19,911 bases of DNA from Flavobacteriales bacterium (GTDB taxonomy: Bacteria > Bacteroidota > Bacteroidia > Flavobacteriales_D > Crocinitomicaceae), in the NCBI GenBank assembly GCA_947458985.1, contig CANHBA010000017.1, forward strand, positions 1-19,911, given 5' to 3'. Made by a program: the position numbers and the translations under genes. Each line of letters opens with the position of its first letter. Position 1 is the first letter of the stretch. The notes below the pieces were generated by a model that saw only the letters and a list, made by a program, of their open reading frames with translations, ran no database searches and had not been told where the DNA came from. This document shows positions 7,851 through 15,636 of this stretch, piece after piece.

Positions 7851-8735
7851 ATGAAGCGAAGAGAATTTACTTCCTTACTGACATTAAGCACTTTAGGCTT
7901 TACCATGACATCCTTGAAACAACTTTCCAATTGGAGTTCGCAATTACAAAAAACCAAACCTATCCCCGTACTTTTTATTGGGCATGGCAATCCGATGAAC
8001 GCCATTGAGGAAAACCAATTTGTAGCCGGCTTCAGAAATATCGCCCAAACGCTACCTGAAATACAAGCTATTTTAGTTGTCTCGGCGCATTGGCTCACCA
8101 AAGGAACAGCCGTTACCGCGATGCAACACCCCAGAACCATCCACGATTTTGGAGGTTTTCCGAAGGCTTTGTTTGAGCAACAATACCCAGCGCCTGGCTC
8201 ACCTGAACTGGCTAGCGATATCAGAAACCTGATCACATCAACCCTCATTCTCGAAGATCATGAGTGGGGCTTAGACCACGGTACCTGGACAGTACTCAAG
8301 CATTTGTATCCTGACGCAAAGATTCCTGTCGTGCAGTTCTCCATTGACTACCAGCTTTCACTTGAACAACATTTTGAGCTCGCCACACAGCTCCAAACAC
8401 TTCGAGAGCGCGGCGTACTGATTATTGGTTCAGGGAATATTGTCCATAACTTGCGCGCTGTTGACTTCAGCCGCATCAACGAAATCGGCTATGGCTACGA
8501 CTGGGCAAAAGAAAGCAGAAAGTTTGTCAATGATCAAATCAACACGCGAAATTTCAAAGCCCTTCTCGACCTAACCAATGCGCCAGCTGCTTTAAAAATG
8601 GCTGTCCCGACAACCGACCACTACATTCCACTTATTTATAGTTTGGGGCTCAGTAATGCCGCAGATGAAATCCAATTATTTAATGATGCGCTTTTGGCAG
8701 GCAGCCTCAGCATGACTTCTTTGCGAATTGGATAG
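7851..8735 (+). CDS. Extradiol ring-cleavage dioxygenase, YgiD/DODA family, with Tat-like leader
   Basis: This 294-residue protein carries the metal-site motifs of the class III extradiol dioxygenase superfamily, close to E. coli YgiD (4,5-DOPA dioxygenase). They are LFIGHGNPMNAIE with H45, VVSAHW with H80, HDFGGFP at 98-104, LDHGTWTVLKH with H143, GSGNIVHNLR with H200, and TTDHYIPLIY with H257. The natural substrate in bacteria is uncertain. Residues 1-20 begin MKRREFTSLLTLSTLGF, which resembles a twin-arginine signal (R3-R4, F6, then a modest hydrophobic stretch). The protein may therefore be exported folded with its metal, which is inference. If translation starts at Met19 the leader is lost and the protein is cytoplasmic, like E. 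coli YgiD. A 73-base gap separates it from menB. Confidence 0.88.
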   Translation: MKRREFTSLLTLSTLGFTMTSLKQLSNWSSQLQKTKPIPVLFIGHGNPMNAIEENQFVAGFRNIAQTLPEIQAILVVSAHWLTKGTAVTAMQHPRTIHDFGGFPKALFEQQYPAPGSPELASDIRNLITSTLILEDHEWGLDHGTWTVLKHLYPDAKIPVVQFSIDYQLSLEQHFELATQLQTLRERGVLIIGSGNIVHNLRAVDFSRINEIGYGYDWAKESRKFVNDQINTRNFKALLDLTNAPAALKMAVPTTDHYIPLIYSLGLSNAADEIQLFNDALLAGSLSMTSLRIG

Positions 8736-8776
8736 AATTTCTAACCAAATAAACCTTTCGGTCGTTTGGGATGTTC

Positions 8777-8784
8777 TATCTTTG
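8777..8784 (+). promoter_or_regulatory. Bacteroidetes -7 element TATCTTTG upstream of menB
   Basis: TATCTTTG is an exact TAnnTTTG match, 24 bases before the menB ATG, which is a normal position for a promoter with a short leader. The -33 element is not clear. It would drive the menB-pepD-ribBA-lolD-TIGR02757 group. Confidence 0.5.
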
Positions 8785-8808
8785 TATTTGGATAACAAAA
8801 ATTAGCTC

Positions 8809-9630
8809 ATGTCTCAAAGAAATTGGCAAAGCCTCAAAAATTACAAAGACATTAAATTTGAATTTTTTGAAGGAATTGCAAAAATAACCATCAACCGACC
8901 GCAGGTTTACAACGCATTCAGACCTGAAACCAACTTTGAAATGCTAGACGCTCTCGCTATTTGCCGCGAGAACCCCGACATCAATGTTGTTGTACTCACA
9001 GGCCAAGGAGATAAAGCATTTTGTTCAGGCGGCGACCAAAACGTCAAAGGAATTGGTGGCTACATTTCAGAAAATGGTGTTCCTAGGCTCAATGTGTTAG
9101 ATATTCACAAGGCCATTCGCTCTTTGCCTAAACCAGTCATCGCAATGGTGAACGGTTATGCCATTGGCGGCGGGCACGTGCTACATGTGGTTTGCGACCT
9201 CACCATTGCCTCTGAAAACGCGCGTTTTGGTCAAACAGGCCCTAAAGTAGGCAGTTTTGATGGCGGCTTTGGCTCTTCTTACCTTGCGCGTCACGTAGGC
9301 CAAAAAAAGGCCCGTGAAATTTGGTTCTTGTGCAACCAATATACCGCTGAAGAAGCCGAAAAAATGGGCATGGTCAATAAGGTAGTTCCTTTAGCTCAGC
9401 TCGAAGACACCGTTGTAGAATGGTCCAAAACAATTATGAAAAGAAGCCCATTAGCCATTCGCATGATCAAACGCGCTATGAACGCAGAACTAGACGGCCA
9501 ACATGGCCTCATGGAGCTCGCGGGTGACGCCACCCTACTCTATTACCTCACAGAAGAAGCGCAAGAAGGCAAACACGCCTTTTTAGAAAAACGCGACCCA
9601 GATTTTCAACAATACCCCAAATTTCCTTAA
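8809..9630 (+). CDS. menB: 1,4-dihydroxy-2-naphthoyl-CoA synthase (MenB)
   Basis: MenB closes o-succinylbenzoyl-CoA to 1,4-dihydroxy-2-naphthoyl-CoA in cytoplasmic menaquinone synthesis. The 273-residue crotonase-fold protein carries GDKAFCSGGDQ at 67-77 (CoA and oxyanion loop), MVNGYAIGGGH at 113-123, and the MenB signature FGQTGPKVGSFDGGFG at 140-155. The C-terminal half is close to E. coli MenB, for example KKAREIWFLC and LTEEAQEGKHAFLEKR. Gln142 and Gly144 of the FGQTG loop match the bicarbonate-binding type, in which bicarbonate replaces a catalytic aspartate (known for E. coli MenB). No other men gene is in the window. The stop codon overlaps the next ATG by one base. Confidence 0.97.
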   Translation: MSQRNWQSLKNYKDIKFEFFEGIAKITINRPQVYNAFRPETNFEMLDALAICRENPDINVVVLTGQGDKAFCSGGDQNVKGIGGYISENGVPRLNVLDIHKAIRSLPKPVIAMVNGYAIGGGHVLHVVCDLTIASENARFGQTGPKVGSFDGGFGSSYLARHVGQKKAREIWFLCNQYTAEEAEKMGMVNKVVPLAQLEDTVVEWSKTIMKRSPLAIRMIKRAMNAELDGQHGLMELAGDATLLYYLTEEAQEGKHAFLEKRDPDFQQYPKFP

Positions 9631-11081
9631 TGATGGATTTCAGCAATATTGAACCAAAAGCATTGTGGCAACATTTCGCCGCACTCAATGCAGTACCAAG
9701 ACCCTCCAAAAAAGAAGAACGCGTCATTGCCTTTATGCTTGATTTTGGTCATGCGCTTGGGCTAGACACCCAGCGCGATGCCATCGGTAACGTTGTCATT
9801 AAAAAGGCGGCAACAGTTGGAATGGAAGAGCGTCAAACCGTTATTCTTCAGAGCCACCTCGATATGGTGCACCAGAAAAACGCCAACACTGTTTTTGATT
9901 TTGACCAGCAAGGCATCGAAATGTTCCAAGATGGCGACTGGATCCGTGCGAAGGGCACTACCCTTGGTGCCGACAACGGCATCGGTGTAGCGGCAATCAT
10001 GGCGCTACTTGCAAGCACAGACATCGCACATCCAGCGCTCGAAGCTTTTTTTACAATCGATGAAGAAACCGGCATGACCGGCGCCAAAGAAATGGATGCC
10101 TCTCTATTAAGCGGTACCATCCTATTGAACCTCGACACCGAAGACGACGACGAACTTTCAGTTGGTTGTGCAGGTGGAATTGATACCAATACATTCTATA
10201 ACTACGAAGAAACTGCTATTCATGCAGGTTACACCACATACAACATTCAAATCAGTGGTCTACTAGGTGGCCATTCTGGCATGGACATCGACAAAGGTCG
10301 CGGCAATGCCAACAAATGGCTAGCGCGTTTGCTTTGGGAAATCTCTGAGCAAATGGATATACAACTGCTTTCTTTTGATGGAGGCAGCTTGCGAAACGCC
10401 ATTCCACGCGAAGCTACAGCTCTTGTTGCTGTACAAAATGCTTCAGCACTTCAAACCATCACAGCGCAATTCAAGCAAACGCTTCAAGACGAATACCACC
10501 TCATTGAACCTCATTTTGCTTTGGAAATCGAAGAAGCATCCGCTGCTTTGAAAGCGGTTCCGTCTTCGGTATTGAAGCAAATCATCGCTACCCTTTGTGG
10601 CGTGCACAACGGCGTTTACCGCATGAGCCCCGACATCGAAGGCCTTGTGGAAGCATCTTCCTCTTTGGCACGTGTAGTGATCCAAAACGGAAGATTTACG
10701 ACGCAATCTTTACAAAGAAGTTCCGTAGAAAGCACCAAAAGAGAAGTAAGTTTAGCCGTGCGTTGTGCTTTTGAAAACATGGGTGTAACCGTTGAACAAA
10801 GCGGCGACTACCCTGGCTGGAAGCCCAATTCAAGTTCGGCCATACTCCACATCATGAAGCAACACTACCAAGAAACATTCCAAGCTGAACCCAAAGTGAA
10901 AGCATGCCATGCTGGCCTCGAATGTGGTTTACTCAGCGAAAAACTACCGGGCGTTGACATGATTTCCTTCGGGCCAAATATCCGCGCTGCACATTCCCCA
11001 GACGAATGCGTGCAAATTTCTTCAGTTCAAAAATTCTGGAACTTCCTACTCTCTACCTTAACACACATCCCAAAAGCGTAA
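9630..11081 (+). CDS. pepD: Aminoacyl-histidine dipeptidase (Xaa-His dipeptidase, M20C)
   Basis: This zinc dipeptidase cleaves beta-Ala-His-like and other unusual dipeptides in the cytoplasm. At 483 residues it has the PepD length. Metal and catalytic residues are visible: LQSHLDMVHQ with H76 and D78, LGADNGIG with D115 (bridging), DEETGMTGA with E145 (general base) and E146, NLDTEDDDE with D169, and AAHSPDE near the C-terminus with H455. The insert at about 190-390 is the lid or dimerisation domain (GGHSGMDIDKGRGNA). The first ATG overlaps the menB stop by one base (TAATG). A second ATG follows immediately at 9633, so the protein begins MMD or MD. The arrangement implies translational coupling to menB. 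Confidence 0.95.
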   Translation: MMDFSNIEPKALWQHFAALNAVPRPSKKEERVIAFMLDFGHALGLDTQRDAIGNVVIKKAATVGMEERQTVILQSHLDMVHQKNANTVFDFDQQGIEMFQDGDWIRAKGTTLGADNGIGVAAIMALLASTDIAHPALEAFFTIDEETGMTGAKEMDASLLSGTILLNLDTEDDDELSVGCAGGIDTNTFYNYEETAIHAGYTTYNIQISGLLGGHSGMDIDKGRGNANKWLARLLWEISEQMDIQLLSFDGGSLRNAIPREATALVAVQNASALQTITAQFKQTLQDEYHLIEPHFALEIEEASAALKAVPSSVLKQIIATLCGVHNGVYRMSPDIEGLVEASSSLARVVIQNGRFTTQSLQRSSVESTKREVSLAVRCAFENMGVTVEQSGDYPGWKPNSSSAILHIMKQHYQETFQAEPKVKACHAGLECGLLSEKLPGVDMISFGPNIRAAHSPDECVQISSVQKFWNFLLSTLTHIPKA

Positions 11082-11094
11082 GCAAAAGCCAATT

Positions 11095-12309
11095 ATGTCA
11101 CAAACACTCCATACAATAGAAGAAGCCATTTACGAAATCCAGCAAGGACGCGTTGTTATTGTAGTCGACGACGAAGACCGCGAAAACGAAGGCGATTTTC
11201 TAACTGCAGCACGCAATGCAACTCCGGAGCTCATCAACTTTATGGCTACACATGGCCGCGGCCTCATTTGCGCGCCAATTAGCGAAGAGCGTTGTGATCA
11301 ACTTGGCTTGGAACTCATGGTTCGTAACAATTCTGCCGCATACGAAACCCCATTTACCATCAGCGTTGACCTCATTGGCCACGGCTGCACCACAGGCATT
11401 TCCGCTAGCGACCGCTCTCAAACCATTTTGGCCATGATCGACCCGAAAATTCGCCCGGAAGAACTCGGTAAACCTGGTCACATCTTTCCTTTGCGCGCTA
11501 GAAAAGGTGGTGTACTGCGCCGTGCTGGGCACACCGAAGCTGCCGTAGATTTATCTAGACTAGCTGGCTTTGAAGAAGCGGGCATTATTGTCGAGATTTT
11601 GAACGAAGACGGCTCCATGGCACGCCTCCCCCAACTTTTGGATATTGCCAAGAAATTTGATTTGAAAATCATCAGCATCGCGGACCTCATTAAATACCGC
11701 ATTGCACATGAGTCTTTAATTGTTGAGCAAGTACAAGTTGAAATGCCAACCGTTTATGGCGATTTTCAATTGCGCGCCTTTAAAGACGAGAGCACCGATC
11801 AAGACCATTTAGTACTCACCAAAGGCACCTGGACCGAAGACGAAGCCGTGTTAGTGCGCGTGCATTCTTCTTGCCTTACCGGCGATATCTTTGGCAGCTG
11901 CCGTTGCGATTGTGGCCCTCAGCTACACAAAGCAATGGAGCTGATCAACAGAGAAGGAAAAGGAGCTATTGTATACATGAATCAAGAAGGTCGTGGCATT
12001 GGCTTACTCAACAAACTCAAGGCCTACAAACTCCAAGAAGAAGGCCTAGACACCTATGAAGCCAATGAAAAACTAGGTTTCAAGCCAGACGAACGCGACT
12101 ACGGCATCGGCGCTCAAATGCTCAGAGCTATCGGAATTCGCAAAATGAAATTAATGTCCAATAACCCTAAAAAACGCACCGGCCTCATCGGCTATGGCTT
12201 AGAAATCACTGAAAATATTCCTTTAGAAATTCAAAGCAATATCCACAATGAGCGCTACCTTGAAACCAAGCGCGACAAAATGGGGCACAGCATCAAATTA
12301 GACCAATAA
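11095..12309 (+). CDS. ribBA: Bifunctional riboflavin enzyme RibBA (DHBP synthase / GTP cyclohydrolase II)
   Basis: This 404-residue fusion catalyses both entry steps of riboflavin synthesis. The N-terminal half (about 1-202) is 3,4-dihydroxy-2-butanone-4-phosphate synthase, with VVDDEDRENEGDFL at 23-36, TTGISASDRSQT at 99-110 and RRAGHTEAAVDL at 142-153. The C-terminal half (about 208-404) is GTP cyclohydrolase II. Its zinc cysteines C260, C271 and C273 lie in HSSCLTGDIFGSCRCDCG, and it also has MNQEGRGIGLLNKLKAY and the SNNPKKRTGL loop. An extra cysteine, C269, sits next to the zinc site. The ATG is 13 bases after the pepD stop, and the stop overlaps the next gene by one base. I see no FMN riboswitch upstream. 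Confidence 0.97.
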   Translation: MSQTLHTIEEAIYEIQQGRVVIVVDDEDRENEGDFLTAARNATPELINFMATHGRGLICAPISEERCDQLGLELMVRNNSAAYETPFTISVDLIGHGCTTGISASDRSQTILAMIDPKIRPEELGKPGHIFPLRARKGGVLRRAGHTEAAVDLSRLAGFEEAGIIVEILNEDGSMARLPQLLDIAKKFDLKIISIADLIKYRIAHESLIVEQVQVEMPTVYGDFQLRAFKDESTDQDHLVLTKGTWTEDEAVLVRVHSSCLTGDIFGSCRCDCGPQLHKAMELINREGKGAIVYMNQEGRGIGLLNKLKAYKLQEEGLDTYEANEKLGFKPDERDYGIGAQMLRAIGIRKMKLMSNNPKKRTGLIGYGLEITENIPLEIQSNIHNERYLETKRDKMGHSIKLDQ

Positions 12310-12959
12310 TGTTACAAGCGAGCGGTATTAAAAAAAAGTACGGGGATTTACAAATTTTAAAAGGCATTGACCTTTCAGTGGCACCTGCTGAAATAATATC
12401 AATTGTTGGCTCTTCCGGTGCAGGCAAAACAACGCTGCTTCAAATTCTAGGCACACTCGACACCCCTACCAGCGGACAGCTCCTCATAGAAGGCAAAAAT
12501 CCTTTTGAACTCAATGAAAAAGCGCTCTCCCATTTTCGCAATCAGCGCTTGGGCTTTGTATTTCAATTTCATCAATTGTTACCAGAATTTAGTGCATTAG
12601 AAAACATTGCGCTTCCTGCCATGATTGGCGGCGCCAACCAAACAGACGCACTAAAAGCTGCAAGAAAACTCCTCGATCGCTTTGGTTTAGAAAACCGCGC
12701 AACTCACAAACCTGAAGCGCTTTCCGGCGGCGAGCAACAACGCATCGCTGTGGCGCGAGCACTCATCAACCAACCAGCACTTGTCTTTGCCGATGAACCT
12801 TCTGGCAACCTAGACACCGAAAACGCCAACGCCCTTCATCAGCTCTTTTTTGAGCTCCGTTCCGAAATGAAGCAAAGTTTTGTCATTGTGACCCATAACG
12901 AAGCTTTTGCACAAATGGCTGACCGCAGTCTTATCATGAAAGATGGGCGTTTCGTTTAG
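12309..12959 (+). CDS. LolD-like ABC transporter ATP-binding protein
   Basis: The 216-residue ATPase has Walker A GSSGAGKT at 34-41, Q-loop Gln86 in FVFQFHQL, signature LSGGEQQR at 138-145, Walker B LVFADE at 158-163 with the following PSGNLD D-loop, and an H-loop in VIVTHN. The FQFHQLLPEFSALENIALP segment and small size place it in the LolD/MacB/FtsE cluster. LolD powers release of lipoproteins from the inner membrane towards the outer membrane. No LolC/E-type permease is adjacent, so the partner is encoded elsewhere and the name is only probable. It is translationally coupled at both ends: its ATG overlaps the ribBA stop by one base, and the next gene starts inside its last 17 bases. Confidence 0.88.
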   Translation: MLQASGIKKKYGDLQILKGIDLSVAPAEIISIVGSSGAGKTTLLQILGTLDTPTSGQLLIEGKNPFELNEKALSHFRNQRLGFVFQFHQLLPEFSALENIALPAMIGGANQTDALKAARKLLDRFGLENRATHKPEALSGGEQQRIAVARALINQPALVFADEPSGNLDTENANALHQLFFELRSEMKQSFVIVTHNEAFAQMADRSLIMKDGRFV

Positions 12960-13710
12960 TGGTTCCCATAAAGAACTCCAAGAGTTTCTTGATTTCAAAG
13001 CCCAACAATACGAACAGCCTGCTTTCATTGCAACTGACCCCATTTCTTTAGCGCACCGCTTTACCCAAAAAGAAGACATAGAAATTGTCGCTTTTTTTAT
13101 GGCCATCTTGGCTTGGGGCAACCGACAAAGCATCATCAAAAGTGGCGAAAAACTTTTAGCCATATTAGGTCAAGAACCTCAGCAATATGTGCTCAATTAC
13201 CACGATGGCGACTGCCCTTTATTTGTGCACCGCACTTTTAACCAAGTAGATTTGAATGGTTTCTTGCTCGGCTTAAAAGCCATTTATAGGCAAGGCGACT
13301 TAGAAACCGCTTTTGCAACTCGTCAAGCAAACCCCACACTCTTTGATCATATTTGTGCATTTAGAGAGCGGTTTATTCCACATTTAGAAGCTCGAACACT
13401 CAAGCACATTGCTGACCCTGCCAATGGCTCTGCTGCAAAACGTTTGGTCATGTTTTTGAGATGGATGGTGCGTTCAAACGCAAACGGCGTAGATTTCGGA
13501 CTCTGGACCAGCATTGACCGTTCTCAATTGATGATCCCGCTAGACGTACATACCGGAAATATCGCACGCAAATTAGGCCTACTCAAGAGAAGTCAAAACG
13601 ACTGGAGAACCAACGAAGAACTAATTGAGATTTTAAGAAAATTTGACCCTACAGACCCTGCCAAGTACGACTTCGCCCTTTTTGGACTCGGTGCTTTTGA
13701 AAAATTCTAG
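12943..13710 (+). CDS. TIGR02757 / DUF2400 family protein, possible HhH-GPD relative
   Basis: The 255-residue cytoplasmic protein matches the TIGR02757 pattern common in Bacteroidota: AFFMAILAWGNRQSIIK near 50-66, SAAKRLVMFLRWMVR at 163-177, MIPLDVHTGNIARKLGL at 197-213, and a closing ALFGLGAFEK. Its biochemical role is not established. The PLDVHTGNIARKLGL segment resembles the region around the catalytic aspartate of HhH-GPD DNA glycosylases, such as VDTHIFRVCNR in endonuclease III. D201 would be the equivalent residue, but this is my inference. The ATG at 12943 overlaps the end of the upstream ATPase gene by 17 bases, and I see no better start. Its stop shares the tetranucleotide CTAG with the stop of the convergent lipoprotein gene. 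Confidence 0.85.
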   Translation: MGVSFSGSHKELQEFLDFKAQQYEQPAFIATDPISLAHRFTQKEDIEIVAFFMAILAWGNRQSIIKSGEKLLAILGQEPQQYVLNYHDGDCPLFVHRTFNQVDLNGFLLGLKAIYRQGDLETAFATRQANPTLFDHICAFRERFIPHLEARTLKHIADPANGSAAKRLVMFLRWMVRSNANGVDFGLWTSIDRSQLMIPLDVHTGNIARKLGLLKRSQNDWRTNEELIEILRKFDPTDPAKYDFALFGLGAFEKF

Positions 13711-14138
13711 TTGGGAATTGGCAGTGGAACAAGATGCATATAGGGTGCTAAATAAGAACCGCTTAGCGTTTGTAACTCGAGCTTGTCTTCGCCAACAACA
13801 CGTAATTTGAATTTCCATTTTTCGGTGTTAATCCGAATGGTGAGTTCCTCTTTATCTTCTTGATAGCTGAAGTGCCCTTTGTCAAATTTTCCTTTTGCTA
13901 AATCGCCAAAAGAACCCACTAACACCTCGCCAGACAAATAAAAAACAAACAAAACTTCACCCCAAGAATTGCGCTGGAGCTTCGCCGCGGTATTTTGCTG
14001 GGTTCCTTTGAGCATCCAAACTTTACTATTACCTCCACTGAGTAAAAAAGTGTGGTCGGCACGGTAAGTTTGTTCGCCGTTGATGCAAGCGCTCAACAAG
14101 AGCAGCAAAGCTATTTTAAAAAACCAACTGCTTTTCAT
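13707..14138 (-). CDS. Small lipoprotein, lipocalin-like
   Basis: The 143-residue product begins MKSSWFFKIALLLLLSAC, a short signal peptide with a good lipobox (L15-S16-A17-C18), so it should be lipidated and envelope-bound. The mature part is beta-rich with repeated amphipathic strands (EVLFVFYLSGEVLVGSF, EELTIRINTEKWKFKLRVV, DKLELQTLSG), like the lipocalin-like lipoproteins common in Bacteroidota. The ligand is unknown. I chose the ATG at 14138 over one at 14291 because of the lipoprotein signal. The 51 extra residues are an out-of-frame reading of the upstream gene. It overlaps the upstream membrane-protein gene by 23 bases, so the two are probably translated together. Confidence 0.75.
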   Translation of the reverse strand: MKSSWFFKIALLLLLSACINGEQTYRADHTFLLSGGNSKVWMLKGTQQNTAAKLQRNSWGEVLFVFYLSGEVLVGSFGDLAKGKFDKGHFSYQEDKEELTIRINTEKWKFKLRVVGEDKLELQTLSGSYLAPYMHLVPLPIPN

Positions 14139-14772
14139 TGAGGATTTGTAAGATTTCAGCAGAGACTTGCTTTTGCTTTTCAGGCTTGATGTTCGCGTCG
14201 TTGATTTGTTCACAACATACGTATTGATATCGATTTTGCTTCCAGGTGAAGAGACAATTATAAAAGTATTTTTGCCCTTCGTAACGTTCAAAAAAGCGAA
14301 TCACGACGTCGTCATAAGTTTTAGCTTGTGGCCTGAATTCAATAGGATAACCAATAAAACCATTGGCTTGCACCATTTGTGTGCCTTCTCTCTCATAAAC
14401 GACAAAACGACGCACCGGAAAATGATTGACACCCGCTTTCATGAGTACCATGCATCCTTGCGATAAATCCAAGCCCTTTTTCAAAGTAAACACGCGAAAG
14501 AAATTGGGGGTACATGACGGCTTGTTCAGGTCTTCGCTCCATTGGACCGTGCTGTCACAAAATCTTAAATTCTTGAGCGTTTTGGCTTCTTCCTTACTTG
14601 AAAATGTATTCGTGTTAAAGTCCGTGCTGATCTGAACACCTTCTGTCTTTTCTACTGTCGTTTTTTTCTTTGGCTCATACATAAGCCCATATCGCCAGTC
14701 CAATAAAAAATAGATGACAACAATAAGCGCAAAAAGAATACCGATGAACCAAAGAAGTTTTTTGTTTCGCAT
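14116..14772 (-). CDS. Unidentified membrane-anchored protein with six cysteines
   Basis: I do not recognise the family of this 218-residue protein. Residues 5-24 (KLLWFIGILFALIVVIYFLL) form a single transmembrane anchor preceded by basic residues, which predicts a periplasmic C-terminal domain. A charged linker (about 33-65) leads to a compact domain at about 68-215. It contains six cysteines (C72, C87, C107, C173, C186, C187) and many aromatics, with segments such as VVIRFFERYEGQKYFYNC. The cysteines could form disulphides. The ATG is three bases downstream of the HMG-CoA lyase stop, and the 3' end overlaps the lipoprotein gene by 23 bases. Context therefore suggests a two-gene envelope pair at the end of the pyrD group. 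Confidence 0.75.
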   Translation of the reverse strand: MRNKKLLWFIGILFALIVVIYFLLDWRYGLMYEPKKKTTVEKTEGVQISTDFNTNTFSSKEEAKTLKNLRFCDSTVQWSEDLNKPSCTPNFFRVFTLKKGLDLSQGCMVLMKAGVNHFPVRRFVVYEREGTQMVQANGFIGYPIEFRPQAKTYDDVVIRFFERYEGQKYFYNCLFTWKQNRYQYVCCEQINDANIKPEKQKQVSAEILQILNEKQLVF

Positions 14773-14775
14773 TGG

Positions 14776-15636
14776 TTAAAAAATTGAAGTTGATAATTGA
14801 CGAGCCGCTTCGAAAGATGCGCTGTCGATGGTATGATTTAGATTTGTTTGGGCGGCATAATGGAGCAGCGCTTCGGTGGCCAGATTTCCAGTGAGTTCGT
14901 CTTTGGCCATGGGGCAACCGCCAAAACCGCCAATTGCGGTATCAAAATGTACACAGCCTCCTGCAATACATGCTTTGATCAGTGCTGCTTCATGCCCCTG
15001 AACAACATGTAGATGAGCGGCAAAACGAATACCAGGAAATTGCTGGTTTAATGTTTCAAATAAATCTTGAGCACTGGCTGCTGTGGCACAACCAATGGTG
15101 TCTGAAAGCGCAAATTCAGCAATTTCAAATTGACGCTGTAATTTTTCTACCCATTGCGCTACAAGCGCTGCAGACCAAGCATCGTTATAAGGATTACCAA
15201 AACCCATGGAAAGGTAAACCCGTAACTTTTTACCGTGTGCAGCACATATGTCTGATATTTGTTGCAAACCTTCTAAAGCTTGCGCAGTAGTAGAATTTGT
15301 ATTTCTCACCTGAAATGTTTCAGAAATCGAAAACGGATATCCAATAATGGAGATGCGCTCATGTACACAAGCATCTGCGGCGCCACGTGCATTGGCAACA
15401 ATGGCGAGTAAGGCTGTTGGTGAAGGGTTAAGTTGTGCAAGAACGGCTGCGCTATCTTGCATTTGAGGAATGGCTTTTGGAGATACAAAACTGCCGAAAT
15501 CGAGGACGTCAAAACCACATTTGAGAAGCGCATTGAGATACGCTACCTTCTGTTCGGTGGGAATCCAGTCTTTGATGCCTTGCATGGCATCGCGCGGACA
15601 TTCGGTGATTTGTAATGCTGCGTTTTGTATGCTCAT
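14776..15636 (-). CDS. Hydroxymethylglutaryl-CoA lyase, Bacteroidetes type
   Basis: This 286-residue TIM-barrel protein probably cleaves HMG-CoA to acetoacetate and acetyl-CoA, the last step of leucine breakdown. Family residues visible are R15-D16 in TECPRDAMQG, the metal pair H208 and H210 in AAHLHVVQGHE, the active-site loop cysteine C241 in GGFGGCPMAKDELTGN, and N251 (metal-site Asn). The usual RDGLQ is RDAMQ here, and the cysteine loop is one residue longer than GGCPYAPGASGN of the classical enzymes. I have seen this variant pattern associated with Bacteroidota lyases. Its ATG overlaps the pyrD stop by one base (TAATG), which implies coupled translation. No other leucine-degradation gene is in the window. 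Confidence 0.87.
   Translation of the reverse strand: MSIQNAALQITECPRDAMQGIKDWIPTEQKVAYLNALLKCGFDVLDFGSFVSPKAIPQMQDSAAVLAQLNPSPTALLAIVANARGAADACVHERISIIGYPFSISETFQVRNTNSTTAQALEGLQQISDICAAHGKKLRVYLSMGFGNPYNDAWSAALVAQWVEKLQRQFEIAEFALSDTIGCATAASAQDLFETLNQQFPGIRFAAHLHVVQGHEAALIKACIAGGCVHFDTAIGGFGGCPMAKDELTGNLATEALLHYAAQTNLNHTIDSASFEAARQLSTSIF

Noticed and set aside
7838..8248. 136-codon open frame on the minus strand
   Set aside because: It is opposite the dioxygenase metal-site region, which is clearly coding on the plus strand.
8745..8769. Possible terminator between the dioxygenase gene and menB (CCAAA/TTTGG stem with an inner ACC/GGT)
   Set aside because: The stem is interrupted by an internal loop and no T-run follows, so it is not convincing.
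11082..11094. FMN riboswitch or other leader control upstream of ribBA
   Set aside because: Only 13 bases separate it from pepD, which leaves no room for such an element.
13707..14291. Longer version of the lipoprotein gene starting at 14291
   Set aside because: The extra 51 residues are a Ser/Lys-rich out-of-frame reading of the upstream gene. The ATG at 14138 starts a proper lipoprotein signal.
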